A stretch of 64,000 nucleotides of DNA from Gordonia westfalica (GCF_900105725.1 NZ_FNLM01000036.1:620001-684000); one strand, 5' to 3'. Counted from the stretch's first letter, positions 35,350 to 47,199 are shown. Made by a program: numbers and translations. Notes: generated by a model not told the origin, from the letters alone.

Positions 35350-38300
35350 CGATCGGCCGCGCGGTGGGCCCGGTCGCCGCGGTCGTGCTCGACACGTGGA
35401 TGCGCCCGGTGCCCCAGGGCGTCGTCGGCGAGCTCTACCTGTTCGGCCCCGGACTCGCCGACGGTTACGTCGGGAACCCGTCGACCACCGCGGCCCGGTT
35501 CGTGGCCTGCCCGTTCGGCGAGGCCGGCGACCGGATGTACCGGACCGGCGACCTGGTCCGGCGCACCGCCGACAATCACCTCGAGTTCCTGGGGCGCAAC
35601 GATTTCCAGGTGAAGATCCGCGGCACCAGGATCGAGGTCGGCGAGATCGACGCCCTCCTCGGCGACCGGCCCGACGTCGCCTATGCCGTCACCGTCGCAC
35701 GCAGCGACAACGGGATGCCCCGGATCCTGGTGTCCTACGTCGTGGCCGTGCCGGGTGAGGAGCTGTCCGGCGGGGAGCTGCGGGACATGTTGTCGCAGAG
35801 CCTGCCCGCGTACATGGTCCCGGCCGCGGTCGTCGTCCTCGGCGAGATCCCGCGGACCCCGACGGGCAAGCTGGACCGGAACCGGCTGCCCGAACCGGTG
35901 TTCGCCGCAACCGAGTTCCGCGCACCGTCGAATCCCGCGGAATCCGCGGTGGCCACCGCCTTCGAGGAGGTCCTGGAGATCGAACGCGTCGGTGCCGACG
36001 ACGACTTCTTCGCTCTCGGCGGCGATTCGCTGAGTGCGTCGGTGGTGGCGGCGAGAGTGGGTGCGGCGCTGGGTGTCCGCGTCCCGGTGCGCGCCCTGTT
36101 CGAGGCGCCCACCGTGTCGAGTCTCGCCGCGCTCGCCGGATCGCTGCACGAGGGGCAGCGCGCGCCGCTGATCGCGGGCCCGCGCCCGGAGCGGCTGCCG
36201 CTGTCGCTGGCGCAACAGCGCATGTGGTTCCTCAATCGGATGGAGCCGGAGTCACCCGCCTACAACATCCCGGTGATCCTGAAGCTGAACGGGCGCCTCG
36301 ACATCGCAGCGCTGGAGCAGGCGCTCGCCGACGTGATCGGCCGGCACGAGGTGTTGCGGACGATCTACCCCGACGACGCCGGCGAGCCGTACCAGCTCGT
36401 CCTGGACCACGTGGCCGCCGCCGTCGAGGTGCGGTACGTGCCCGGAGGCGCCGTGGAAGAGGTGGTGGGCGAGTTCGTCCGCCGCGGATTCGACGTGACC
36501 ACGAGGGTGCCGATCCGCGTGGGACTCCTGCGCATCGACGAGCCCGGGGCGTCCGGCGGCGGTCAGTTCCTCGACCGGGCCGGAGAGTTCCTGCTGGTCC
36601 TGGTGGTCCACCACATCGCGGGCGACGGACAGTCCATGGCGCCGCTGGCGCGAGATGTGATGTCCGCCTACGCCGCCCGCCTCGCCGGGCAGGAGCCTTC
36701 CTGGGAACCGCTCGAGGTCCAGTACGCCGACTACGCACTGTGGCAGCGTCGGGTCCTCGGCGAGCCCGACGATCCGCAGTCCCTCATGCACGCACAACTG
36801 GACTACTGGCGGTCGAGGCTGGCCGAGATCCCGGATGTCCTGGATCTCCCCACCGACCGTCCGCGCCCCGCGGTCGCGAGTCTGTCGGGCGGCCACGTCC
36901 CGGTGGAGATCGATGCCCGGCTCCACGGCCGCCTGCTGGAACTGGCGCGGTCGCGGAACGCGTCGCTGTTCATGGTCCTGCACGCCGCGCTCGCAACGCT
37001 TCTGGGCCGTTTGAGCGGTGGGGACGACATCGTCGTCGGCAGCCCGGTCGCCGGCCGCGGCGAGCCGGGACTCGAGCCGCTGGTCGGGATGTTCGTGAAC
37101 ACCCTCGCCCTGCGCACTCCTCTCGACCGGGAACAGTCCTTCGTCGAACTGCTCGGCCAGGTCCGGGACACCGACCTCCACGCCTACGAACACGGCGACG
37201 TCCCGTTCGAGCGGATCGTCGAGGAGCTCAACCCGCAGCGCTCCACCGCACATCACCCGTTGTTCCAGGTGGCGCTGGCCTTCCAGAACCTCTCGAAGGT
37301 CGACGTGCAGCTGCCCGAGGTGGCCGTGTCCCGAGCGCAGGCCGACACCGGTGTCTGCCAGTTCGACCTGCAGCTCGTGGTCGCCGACGCCTACGGCGAC
37401 AACGGTGCCGCCGAGGGCATCACGGGCGCGATGATGTTCGCCCACGACCTCTTCGACCCAGCGACGGTCGAGGGCTTCGTCCGGCGACTGAACCGGCTGC
37501 TCGAAGCGATCGTCGACGATCCGGAGACACCCGTCGGCGAGATCGACTGGCTCGACGCGGCGGAGCGCACCGAACTGCTGTCCCGCGTGGGCCGCCCGCG
37601 GCTCGCCGATGCGGAGGCGCCGGCACCGGTGCTCCTGCCGGAGGTCTTCGCCGCGGCGGTCCGGCGGAATCCGCACGGACCCGCGGTGGTCGCCGGCGGC
37701 GCCGAGATGTCCTACACCGAACTCGATCGCCGTTCGAATCGCCTGGCACGCCACCTCATCCGACTCGGCGCGGCACCGGAACAGCCGGTGGCCGTCGCGG
37801 TCGAGAGGTCCCTGCAGTCCGTGGTCGCCTGGTGGGCCGTGGTGAAGTCCGGTGCCGCCTATGTGCCGGTCGATCCGCACTACCCGACCGCCCGGATCGA
37901 CCAGATGGTCACCGATTCCGGTGCGACGCTGGGCATCACGACGCTCGGCGCACGTTCCGGACTCCCCGGGACGATCGACTGGGTCGTCGTCGACGATCCC
38001 ACCGACGCCGCCCGCATCGATGCGGAGGACGACGCCGAGGTCGAACAGGCCGAACGGATCCGGCCGGTGCGCGCCGCGAACACGGCCTGGGTCGTGTTCA
38101 CCTCCGGATCGACCGGGGTGCCCAAGGGCGTCGCGGTGAGCCACGCGGGGATCGCCGACTATCTGACCTCGCTCTTCGTCGATCCCGCGAGTGGCCCCAC
38201 ATCCCGGGTGCTGCACTTCGCCTCGCCGTCCTTCGACGCCTCCCTGCTCGAGATCCTGCTGTCGATCAGCTCGTCCTCGGCACTCGTGGTGGCACCGACC

Positions 38301-41300
38301 GACGTCCGCGGCGGCAACGAACTCGGGGACTTCATGCGCGACCAGCGCATCACCCACGCGTTCGTGACCCCCGCCGCACTGGCGTCGGTCGACCCCCAGG
38401 GCCTCGACGACCTGCGTGAGGTGATGTCCGGCGGCGACGAGGTGCCGACGGATCTGATCAGCCGGTGGGTCGGCGACGATCCGGCCCGCGCACGCCGATT
38501 CCGCGTGCTGTACGGACCGACCGAGACCACGATCGTCGCCACCGCGACCGAGCCGCTGAACGCGGGGGAGCGCTCGACGATCGGCACCCCGATGTCCGGG
38601 ATGCAGGCCCTGGTCCTGGACGCGCGGATGCAGCCGGTGCCGGTCGGGGTGGCCGGCGAACTCCACCTGGCCGGCCCGGCGCTGGCCCGTGGCTATCTGA
38701 ATCGTCCGGGCGTCTCCGCGTCGCGGTACGTGGCCAATCCCTTCGGCCGGCCCGGGGAACGGATGTACCGCACCGGCGACGTCGTCCGCTGGAATGCGGC
38801 CGGATCGTTGGAGTTCCTCGGACGCAACGACTTCCAGGTGAAGATCCACGGCTTCCGGGTGGAGCTCGGCGAGATCGACTCGGCTCTGGGGGAGCACCCC
38901 GGGGTGTCGTTCGCCGTGACGGTGCCGCGCCGCGACAGCGGAGTCGGCATGCGGCTGGTCTCCTATGTGGTGCCGGCACCCGGCGAGGTGATCTCGGGCG
39001 AGAAGCTGCGCGCCCTGCTCCTGGATTCGCTGCCGCCGTACATGGTCCCGGCCGCGGTCATGGTTCTGGACGAGATCCCGCTGACACCGAGCGGCAAGCT
39101 CGACCGCAAGGCCCTCCCCGCTCCGCTGATCACCACCCGGCGGTTCCGCGCCCCGGCGTCCCCGGTGGAGGAGATCGTGGCGGGCGTCTTCGCCGACGTC
39201 CTCGGGATCGAGGGTGGAGTCGGCGCCGACGACGACTTCTTCGACCTCGGCGGCAACAGTCTCGCGGCGACCCGCGTGGTGTCGAGAATCGGTGCGGCCC
39301 TGGGCACCAACGTCGGAGTCTCGATGATCTTCGAGGCGTCGACGGTGTCGAAGCTGGCGGCGCGAGCCGAATCCCACACGGCGATCGGCCGGATTCCGCT
39401 GGGCGCGCTGGAACGGCCGGAGCGCATCCCGCTCTCGTACGCGCAGCAGCGCATGTGGTTCCTCAGCCGGATCGAACCGGAGTCGCCGGCGTACAGCATC
39501 CCGATCGTCGTGCGGCTGTCCGGACATCTGGACGTCGACAACCTCAGGGCGGCGATCGGGGACGTCGTCGACCGTCACGAGATCCTGCGCACGGTCTACC
39601 CCTACGTGGATGCCGAACCGACGCAGGTGATCCTGCCGCCGGCCGCCGACCGTGTCCCGGTGGTCGTCACCGCGGTTCCCGAAGCGGAGATGCCGCGGGC
39701 GATGTCGCAACTGCTGGCCAGGCCCTTCGACGTGACGTCCGAGGTCCCGGTGCGGATCAGCCTCTTCTCGCTCGGCGACGACGAGTGGGTCCTCGCGGTG
39801 GTCATCCATCACATCGGTGCCGACGGTTCGTCGTTGACGCCACTCGCCCGGGACCTGATGAACGCGTACGCGGCCCGGACGAACGGTGGCGAACCCGGTT
39901 GGGAACCGCTGCCGGTCCAGTACGCGGATTATGCGATCTGGCAGCGGGTGGTCCTCGGTACCACCGAGGACCCCGACTCGCTCCTGCACGCGCAGATCGA
40001 CTACTGGTCCAAGCAACTGGCAGACGCACCCGCGCTGCTCGAACTGCCCGCCGACCGTCCGCGGCCGCCGACGCAGTCCTACACCGGCGGCAACGTCCCG
40101 CTGGCCGTCGACGCCGATCTGCACGCCGCACTGCAGCAGGTCGCCCGTGCGCACAACACGACGCTGTTCATGGTCTTCCATGCGGCGCTGGCGGCACTGC
40201 TGGCCCGGCTCGCGGCGACCGACGACGTCGCGATCGGCACCCCGTACGCCGGACGCGGAGAACGTGAACTCGACGATCTGATCGGCATGTTCGTCAACAC
40301 CCTGGTCCTGCGCACGCAGCTGCGTCCCGACATGTCGCTCGGTGAACTGATCGACGACGTGCGGGACACCGATCTGGCGGCCTTCGGACATTCGGACGTC
40401 CCGTTCGAGCGACTCGTCGGTGAGCTCAACCCGGTCCGGTCCGACGCCTACAACCCGCTCTTCCAGGTGATGCTGGCGTTCCAGAACATCTCCTCGGCGG
40501 ACATCGAGCTGCCGGAGCTGTCGGTGTCGGCCGTCGAACCCGACACCGGGATGTCGCTGTTCGACCTGCAGGTGACGGTGTCGGACACCTATGACTCGAG
40601 CGGTGCGCCGGCCGGCCTCCGCGGCGGGATCACCTTCGCCACCGACCTGTTCGACGCATCGACGGTCGCCGGCTTCGGTGAACGCCTGGTGCGGATGCTC
40701 TCCGCCCTCGCCGAGGATCCCGCGCGCGGAGTGCACGAGGTCGACCTGCTCGACGACACGGAACGGGACGCGGTGCTGGTGCGGTGCAACGAGACCGCCC
40801 GTGCCATCGATCCCGCCGAGACGCTCCCGTCGCTCTTCGCGGGTGCCGTTGCCGGCTTCGCGGACGGTCCCGCGATCACCGCCGGCGAGGTCACCCTGAC
40901 CTACGCCGAGTTCGCCGGCCGCGTCAACCGGTTGGCCCGGTGGCTCGTCTCCCGCGGAGTCGGACCGGATTCCCTGGTGGCGCTGCGGATGCGGCGCTCG
41001 CTGGACCAGGTGACCGCGATGTACGCGGTGCACGCCGCCGGCGGTGCGTACGTGCCGGTCGATCCCGATCACCCGGCCGAGCGCATCGACTACATGCTGG
41101 AGTGCGCCGACCCGGTCGTGGTCCTGACATCGCTCGACGGTGTCGAACTCGACGCCTTCGACGACACACCGCTGACCGACGACGACCGGCTCGGCCCGCT
41201 GACGCCGGACAACCTCGCGTACGTGCTCTTCACCTCGGGGTCCACCGGCAGGCCGAAGGGTGTTGCCGTGTCCCACCGTTCGGCGGTGAACCAGGTGCGC

Positions 41301-43421
41301 TGGATCAGCGACGAGTACGACCTGAACGTTGCCGACGTCGTCCTGCAGAAGACGCCGGCCACCTTCGACGTCTCGGTGTGGGAGCTCTTCGCCACTCTCG
41401 CGGTCGGAGCGCGCCTGGTGATCGCACGGTCGGACGGGCACACCGACCCCGACTACCTCGCCGACACGATCGCCCGGGAGCGCGTGACCATCACCTCGTT
41501 CGTGCCCTCGATGCTCGCGGTGTTCGCCGGCTCCGCGACCGCCTGTTCACCGGAGTCGCTGCGGGCGCTGCTGGTGGCGGGCGAGGCCTTCGGCCCGGAC
41601 GTGGTCGGCGCGGCGCGCCGGATGCTGCCCGGGGTGGAACTGCACAATCTCTACGGTCCGACGGAGTTCACGGTGCACGCCACCGCCCGTGCCGTCCATC
41701 CCGACGACACCGGGTCGGTGCCGATGGGCAAGCCGGTGTGGAATGCCCGTGCCTACGTGCTCGACTCGCGGCTGCAGCCGGTACCGATGGGCGTCACCGG
41801 AGATCTGTACCTGTCGGGGACGCAGGTGGCCCGCGGCTACCACGGACGGCCCGGCCTGACCGCGGAGCGGTTCGTACCCGACCCCTTCGCGCCGGGCGAG
41901 CGGATGTACCGCACCGGCGACCTCGTGCGCAGGCGGCCGACCGGGGACCTGGAGTACCTGGGCCGCAGCGACTTCCAGGTGAAGCTGCGCGGCCTGCGGA
42001 TCGAGCTCGGGGAGATCGAGGCGGTGTTCGCCGAGCACCCGAAGGTCGCCCGCGCGATCGCCACGGTCACCTCGACCGACACGGTCGAGTTCCTCGCGGT
42101 CTACCTCGTTCCCGCCACCGGGGCGGCCGATGCCCTCGACACCGACGAGGTGACGGCCTTCGCGTCGACGGAACTGCCGGGCTACATGATGCCCACGGCG
42201 GTGCTCGTGCTGGACACGGTGCCGCTGACCGCGTCGGGCAAGCTCGACCGGAAACGACTGCCGAAGCCGACGCTGAACACCGCGGAGTTCCGTGAACCGT
42301 CGACCTGGCTGGAAGGCGAGATCGTCCGCACCTTCGAACACGTCCTCGGCGTACCGCGGGTGGGGGTCGACGACGACTTCTACGAGCTCGGCGGCAACTC
42401 GTTGCGGTCGGTTCAGGTGGTCAACGACCTGAAGAGCGAACTGCACATGGACATCCCGGTCCGGTGGATGCTGTCCGCCTCGAGTCCGGCCGACCTGGCC
42501 CGACGGATCGAGGACTGGATGGGACGCGGCGAAGACGCCGACCAGTCCATGGAGTTCGATGCGCTGCCGCCGCTCGGGCTCGACGTCCTCCTGACGATCC
42601 GGCCGGGCGGGGAGCGCCCGCCCCTGTTCTGCGTCCATCCCGCATCCGGACTCTCGTGGGCCTATCACACGCTCGGCCGGCATCTCGCGTCCGGACGGCC
42701 GGTGTACGGGCTGCAGGCACCGCAGATCGGTGGGGAGAACGACGGTCCCACAACGATTTCCGGACTCGCCCGCCGGTACTTCGACGAGATGCGGACCGTG
42801 CAGCCGCATGGGCCGTACCACCTGATGGGGTGGTCGCTGGGCGGCACGATCGCCCACGCGGTGGCTGCCGAGATCCGCGCGGCAGGCGAGGAGGTAGGAC
42901 TGCTCGCGATGCTCGACACCGAGGCCGACGCGGTCGACACCGATGCGATCACCACCATCACGGCCGGCGAACTCATCAGCAACCTCGGACCGGTCCTCGG
43001 CATCGACTTCGTCAGTGCCGACGCGACCGCCGAGGAGGCGGCCGAACAGATCGCCGCGCGTCTCGGCGGTGGACTCGGCATCGACGCCGAATCCATCGAG
43101 AACCTCACCGAGGCATACAACATGCTGATCCGGGCAACCGGTGACTGGCAGCCACCCGTCGTCGACGTCGACCTGCGGTACTTCACTGCGGTTCGCGACC
43201 GGCGCGCGGATGCGGTCGGTCACGACGGGTGGGCACCCTACGTCCGCGGGGACATCTCCAATGTCGACGTCGACGTACACCACCTCGGAATGACCGAGAA
43301 CGAGGCGATCATCCGGATCGCCGGGATTCTCGACGAGTACATGACTCGCGATGACGGCCACGAGCACGGCCTTTCCGGGTCCAGGGATTTCAACAATGGG
43401 AGATTCACCATCAAGAAATGA
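35346..43421 (+). CDS. Five-module NRPS, part 2 (rest of A3-T, C-A-T, C-A-T-TE)
   Basis: This continues the same synthetase. [16 protein letters not shown] completes A3 exactly where part 1 stops; one extra base in the G run at 35337-35341 gives EPGGQVTIG and a single protein of about 6,112 aa. Domains: end of A3 to 35890, T3 near 36019 (GGDSLSAS), C4 36180-37550 (HHIAGDG), A4 37640-39130, T4 near 39250 (GGNSLAAT), C5 39420-40780 (HHIGADG), A5 40830-42260, T5 near 42390 (GGNSLRSV) and TE 42590-43330 (GWSLGG nucleophile elbow, candidate catalytic His in HHLGM). C4 and C5 share the QQRMWFLxRxEPESPAY start of LCL-type domains. As given, GTG 35346 overlaps the part 1 stop (GTGA), but a split inside an adenylation domain is unlikely to be functional. 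Release by TE may be hydrolytic or cyclising. Confidence 0.93.
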
Positions 43422-43429
43422 GGTAGTCC

Positions 43430-44506
43430 ATGAGCAGGTCAAGGACTTCGACCGAGCTACGCCGAACGCGCTTCCAGGGCTTGCGCGTTCGACGCCCAGC
43501 GGTCGCGATGCTGGGTTGTGCGATGGCCGCGTCTTTCGCGGTCACCGTGCCTGCCCACGCCGCCGCCCCCGCGGCCGGCCCGCCGACACCGGGTATCGCC
43601 ACCGTGGGGATTCCCACGATGGCGTTGCCCGCCGGGACACTGCCGGATCTTCGTCCGGTGTCCCAGGTGGTGCTGTCGAAGACATCTGCCCCCGAACAGG
43701 GATCGGTGGTGACATCGTCCTGGCCGCGGGTCATGGCCGGTGACACGGCGATTCGTCCGACCCCACTGGGCCCGGCCCGCCGCGTCGCCGATCGGACTGC
43801 GGCGACCGGAGACATCGTGCGGATCGGGAATCTCGAGCTCAGCCGACCGCGTGCCGTGTCCAAGCAGCTGGCCGCCGACATCACCGCGGGCTCGGGTGAA
43901 CTGGTGGCCGGTATCTCCGATGTCCTTCGGAGCAACGGGGTTTCGACCGCCCGTGCGGACAAGGTCGCCGAACAGATGGTCGGTGACGCCGCCGTCGGTG
44001 GCGTGATCGGCGTCGGAGTGGCGGCGCCACTCGCCCTCGCCGTGGGCGGTGTCGTCGGCGGCGGACTCGGGCTCCTCCTGACGCTTCCGCTCTGGCCCAC
44101 CGGTCTGGTCTTCGGGCCGCTGATCGGAACGGCCGTGGTCGCAACGCTGGTGGCGCTTCCGGCGGTGGCCGCCGGCGTCGCCATCGGCGCGGCGCACGGC
44201 TACGACAAGGGATGGAAGGTGCCGCTCGACCGCAAGCCCGCCAAGCGGCCCCAGCCGACGTCTGTCTCGCTCGACCGGGCTCCGGTCCGGGTGGCCCCGC
44301 CGGTACCGGCGACCGCCATCAAGCTGCTGACCCCGGTGCCGACCGTCAAGCAGGTTGCTCCGTCGCCCGCGGTCGAGCGCGTGACACCGACACCGGCGGT
44401 CAAGCAGGTCGCGCCGTCACAGCCTGCCCGTCGTGATGCGGTGCCGTGCACGTGGGCACGGATGGCCGAGGTCGCACTGCAGGGAGGTGCCATCGGCAGC
44501 TGCTGA
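43430..44506 (+). CDS. Secreted/membrane protein coupled to the NRPS, unrecognised
   Basis: This 358-aa protein starts 8 bp after the NRPS stop with GAGG before ATG. It has a twin-basic n-region, hydrophobic core and signal-peptidase-like site (AMAASFAVTVPAHA, then AAPAAGPP). A middle part has amphipathic helices. Then comes a Gly/Ala/Val-rich stretch long enough for two or three membrane passes (VGGVIGVGVAAPLALAVGG; GLVFGPLIGTAVVATLVAL). The C-terminal Pro/Val tail carries short repeats (TPVPTVKQVAPSPAV; TPTPAVKQVAPSQPA) and ends with two Cys. No known family is recognised. Tight spacing means co-expression with the NRPS; a role in export, envelope placement or self-protection is only a guess. 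Confidence 0.7.
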   Translation: MSRSRTSTELRRTRFQGLRVRRPAVAMLGCAMAASFAVTVPAHAAAPAAGPPTPGIATVGIPTMALPAGTLPDLRPVSQVVLSKTSAPEQGSVVTSSWPRVMAGDTAIRPTPLGPARRVADRTAATGDIVRIGNLELSRPRAVSKQLAADITAGSGELVAGISDVLRSNGVSTARADKVAEQMVGDAAVGGVIGVGVAAPLALAVGGVVGGGLGLLLTLPLWPTGLVFGPLIGTAVVATLVALPAVAAGVAIGAAHGYDKGWKVPLDRKPAKRPQPTSVSLDRAPVRVAPPVPATAIKLLTPVPTVKQVAPSPAVERVTPTPAVKQVAPSQPARRDAVPCTWARMAEVALQGGAIGSC

Positions 44507-44519
44507 GCGCAACCGAAGG

Positions 44520-44558
44520 ATCGGCCCTGGCGCAGTCGCGGACGGCGTCAGGGCCGAT
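44520..44558. terminator. Convergent terminator between the NRPS unit and TetR
   Basis: Ten-base arms ATCGGCCCTG (44520-44529) and CAGGGCCGAT (44549-44558) pair perfectly. The hairpin follows the secreted-protein gene by 14 bp and overlaps the TetR stop codon, so it can end both transcripts. Confidence 0.6.
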
Positions 44559-45189
44559 GTTCTGTCAACATCCGGATCGCGCCGACGATCGTGTCGACGA
44601 GTCCCTCGGCGGTGTGTCCGCCGAGCTCGCCGCGCTGTTCGTCGGCGCGCATCATGATGACCGACTCCACGAGGCGGAACGGCAGCAGACAGCGCTTGTC
44701 GGCCGGATCGCCCAGGGCCGCGGACGTCAGTGCCGAGTATGCGGCCGCGAGTTCTTGTCGGGCGGAGCGGAATTCGGCGAAACGGGGTTCGCCCACCTCG
44801 GGCAGAAGGTAGAGCGCCCCGAGGTTCCAGCGCGCACGGGCGAGCTGTCCCACGTCGAAACGGGCCAGGGTGAGCAGCCGCTCCAGAGCCTGCCCCTCGG
44901 CGTCGAGCAGCGCGCGGGCCTGCTCGACCGAACCGAGGACCGTCGTCTCCAGCAGGTGCGCCAGGATGTCGTCCTTGGTGCCGAAGTAGTGGTACATCGA
45001 GGCCTGCCGGATTCCCACGGCCTCGGCGATCATCCGCGTCGACGTGCCGGTGTAGCCATGGCGGGTGAAGAGTTCGGCTGCGGCGTCGAGGATCTCGTCG
45101 CGGGCGGTCTCGCCCCGACGTCTCGCCGGCACCAGACGTGGGCGCCCGGGGCCGCCGGATGTGGTGGCCGAGCGAGTGTCGGTCGCCAT
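44548..45189 (-). CDS. TetR-family regulator of the urea/guanidine cluster
   Basis: This 213-aa TetR protein has an HTH in ARDEILDAAAELFTRHGYTGTSTRMIAEAVGIRQASMYHYFGTKDDILAHLLE. Its C-terminal helices (RWNLGALYLLPEVGEPRFAEFRSARQEL) resemble the ligand domain of TetR regulators found beside urea-carboxylase genes. ATG 45189 follows AGGAGG and is preferred to the upstream in-frame start at 45231. It is divergent from the permease gene with palindromes between, so it probably controls the permease-to-hydrolase operon. Confidence 0.88.
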   Translation of the reverse strand: MATDTRSATTSGGPGRPRLVPARRRGETARDEILDAAAELFTRHGYTGTSTRMIAEAVGIRQASMYHYFGTKDDILAHLLETTVLGSVEQARALLDAEGQALERLLTLARFDVGQLARARWNLGALYLLPEVGEPRFAEFRSARQELAAAYSALTSAALGDPADKRCLLPFRLVESVIMMRADEQRGELGGHTAEGLVDTIVGAIRMLTEHRP

Positions 45190-45278
45190 GATTCCTCCTG
45201 CGTTGGTGGATGTTCCCGACCAGTTGACCATGCCTGAGGGCCTCCGGATGACGGTGCGAACCCGCGACCTGCGTCGAT

Positions 45279-45292
45279 TAACGCACTCGTTA
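45279..45292. promoter_or_regulatory. Probable TetR operator upstream of the permease operon
   Basis: A palindrome TAACG-CACT-CGTTA lies between the divergent TetR and permease genes. A second inverted repeat, TATCT (45348-45352) and AGATA (45363-45367), lies closer to the permease start. Either or both could be operator sites. Confidence 0.45.
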
Positions 45293-45406
45293 CCTGCGTT
45301 TTCGCAGCCGGAACAAAACTGTCAATCGAAAGAAACGTGCGTTCGCTTATCTATCACCTGACAGATACGCGCTCAACGAGGAGCTCCTCGACAAGAAAGA
45401 ACGCAC

Positions 45407-46963
45407 ATGACCTCAACCCCGGAAAAGACCGTCGCGCAACCGGCCACCGCCCCGGCGGGCGACCACGACGCCGACGACCTCTCCGAATTCGGTTACGAGC
45501 AGCAGTTGCACCGCTCGCTCGGCAAGTTCGCCTCCTTCGCCGCGGGCTTCTCGTTCGTCTCGATCCTCACCACGATCTTCCAGCTCTTCGGACTCGGCTT
45601 CGGGTTCGGCGGCCCGGCCTTCTTCTGGACCTGGCCGATCGTCTACGCGGGCCAGTTCCTGGTGGCGCTGTGCTTCGCCGAAATCGCTGCGCGCTACCCG
45701 ATCTCGGGTGCCATCTATCAGTGGTCCCGTCGCATGGGCGGCGAGGTCATCGGCTGGTTCGGCGGCTGGTTCATGATGATCGCCCAGATCGTCACGGCCG
45801 CCGCCGCGGCCATCGCACTGCAGGTCGTGCTGCCGGCGGTGTGGATGGGATTCCAGATCGTCGGTGACGACCCAACTCTCACCAGCACGAGCGGTGCGGC
45901 CAATGCGGTGCTGCTCGGCTCGATCCTGCTGGTCATCGTCACCGCGATCAACTGTGTCGGCGTCACCTGGATGAGTCGCGTCAACAGCATCGGCGTCGTC
46001 TGCGAGCTCGTCGGTGTCACCGCGGTGATCCTCGCGCTGTTCACCCACGCCCGCCGCGGCCCCGACGTCGTCTTCGACACCGGCGTTCCCGGACAGCAGC
46101 CCGGGTACATCTGGGCGTTCATCGTGTCCGGTCTGATGGCCGCCTACGTGATGGTCGGATTCGGCTCCGCGGGCGAACTCGCCGAGGAGACCAGGGATCC
46201 GCGCCGCGTCGCTCCCCGCACCATCCGGATGGCGCTGACCGTCTCGGCCATCGGTGGTGGCCTGATGCTGCTCGGTGCACTCATGGCGGCACCGACCCTC
46301 GGTGAGGAACTCGCCGTCGGTGGCCTGCCCTACGTCCTGGACTCGGTGCTCGGCAGCTTCTGGGGCAAGGTCCTGCTGTGCGACGTCGCGGTGGCGATCT
46401 TCATCTGCACTCTCGCCATCCAGACCGCGTGCTCGCGTCTGATGTTCTCGATGGCCCGCGACGGCCGACTCCCGTTCTCGGCGCAGCTTTCCCACGTCAA
46501 CAGCCGGACCGGTACCCCGATCGCGCCGTCGATCCTCATCGGCGTGCTCTGCATCGGCATCCTGCTGGTCAATGTGGGCAACTCCGCGATCTTCGCCACC
46601 CTCGCCAGCGTCTGCATCATCCTGATCTACCTGGCCTACCTCGCCGTGACCGGGCCGATGCTCTACCGCCGCCTCCAGGGCTGGCCGCACCCGGGCGGGG
46701 TCGACGCGGGCGGAAGAAAGCTGTTCAGCCTGGGCAGATTCGGGATCGTCGTCAACGCTCTGGCGGTGCTCTACGGCGGACTCATGGTGATCAACCTGGC
46801 GTGGCCCCGCGCCGAGGTCTTCGACCCCGCCGGCGAGATGCCGATCCTGCGCTGGGCCGGACCGATCTGCATCGCCGTCACCGTACTCGTCGGCATCGCG
46901 TGTTTCCCACGCGGCAAGGAACATCCGAAGCCCGTCACGTTCCCCGCCGGCCCCGCCGCCTGA
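45407..46963 (+). CDS. APC-superfamily permease (likely urea/guanidine-type uptake)
   Basis: This 518-aa transporter has about 12 hydrophobic helices after a 38-residue acidic cytoplasmic start. APC motifs include the unwound first helix (FASFAAGFSFVSILTTIFQLFG), the EIAARYPISGAIYQWSRRMGG loop, GFGSAGELAEETRDPRRVAPR and MARDGRLPF. Substrate is inferred from the operon: genes for DUF1989 proteins, a carboxyltransferase and allophanate hydrolase follow, so urea, guanidine or a related compound is likely. The stop codon is part of the first unit of a 36/37-bp repeat array. Confidence 0.88.
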   Translation: MTSTPEKTVAQPATAPAGDHDADDLSEFGYEQQLHRSLGKFASFAAGFSFVSILTTIFQLFGLGFGFGGPAFFWTWPIVYAGQFLVALCFAEIAARYPISGAIYQWSRRMGGEVIGWFGGWFMMIAQIVTAAAAAIALQVVLPAVWMGFQIVGDDPTLTSTSGAANAVLLGSILLVIVTAINCVGVTWMSRVNSIGVVCELVGVTAVILALFTHARRGPDVVFDTGVPGQQPGYIWAFIVSGLMAAYVMVGFGSAGELAEETRDPRRVAPRTIRMALTVSAIGGGLMLLGALMAAPTLGEELAVGGLPYVLDSVLGSFWGKVLLCDVAVAIFICTLAIQTACSRLMFSMARDGRLPFSAQLSHVNSRTGTPIAPSILIGVLCIGILLVNVGNSAIFATLASVCIILIYLAYLAVTGPMLYRRLQGWPHPGGVDAGGRKLFSLGRFGIVVNALAVLYGGLMVINLAWPRAEVFDPAGEMPILRWAGPICIAVTVLVGIACFPRGKEHPKPVTFPAGPAA

Positions 46964-47113
46964 GGCGAAAGAGCGCGACGCACCAGGTCCGCTGCCTGAG
47001 GTGAAAGAGCGCGACGCACCCAGGTCCGCTGCCTGAGGTGAAAGAGCGCGACGCACCAGGTCCGCTGCCTGAGGTGAAAGAGCGCGACGCACCCAGGTCC
47101 GCTGCCTGAGGTG
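46955..47113. repeat. 36/37-bp tandem repeat array (CCTGAGG family, locus 2)
   Basis: Four full copies lie at 46955-46990, 46991-47027, 47028-47063 and 47064-47100, alternating 36 and 37 bp (CACCAGG versus CACCCAGG). Each has the form GCTGCCTGAGGTGAAAGAGCG followed by CGACGCAC(C)CAGGTCC. A fifth partial copy diverges after CCTGAGGTG. The TGA of the first unit is the permease stop codon. The array fills most of the gap before the next gene. Confidence 0.9.
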
Positions 47114-47199
47114 CGAGGAGCGATAGCGACGAGCCACGAAGGCCCGGTGACCCGAGCTCCACAACCGCAACCGCAACCACATTCAGAGGAGTCACCAGA

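Noticed and set aside
36252..41441. A 1,729-codon open frame on the minus strand, and a similar 994-codon one at 29449-32433, both antisense to the NRPS
   Set aside because: Long antisense frames are expected opposite high-GC3 genes. Their translations are low-complexity (Arg, Gly, Val, Asp, His) and the plus strand encodes clear NRPS domains.
45190..45406. Guanidine riboswitch (ykkC class) before the permease operon
   Set aside because: I could not find the conserved ykkC-type sequence blocks. Palindromes next to a divergent TetR gene explain regulation better. A covariance-model search would be decisive.
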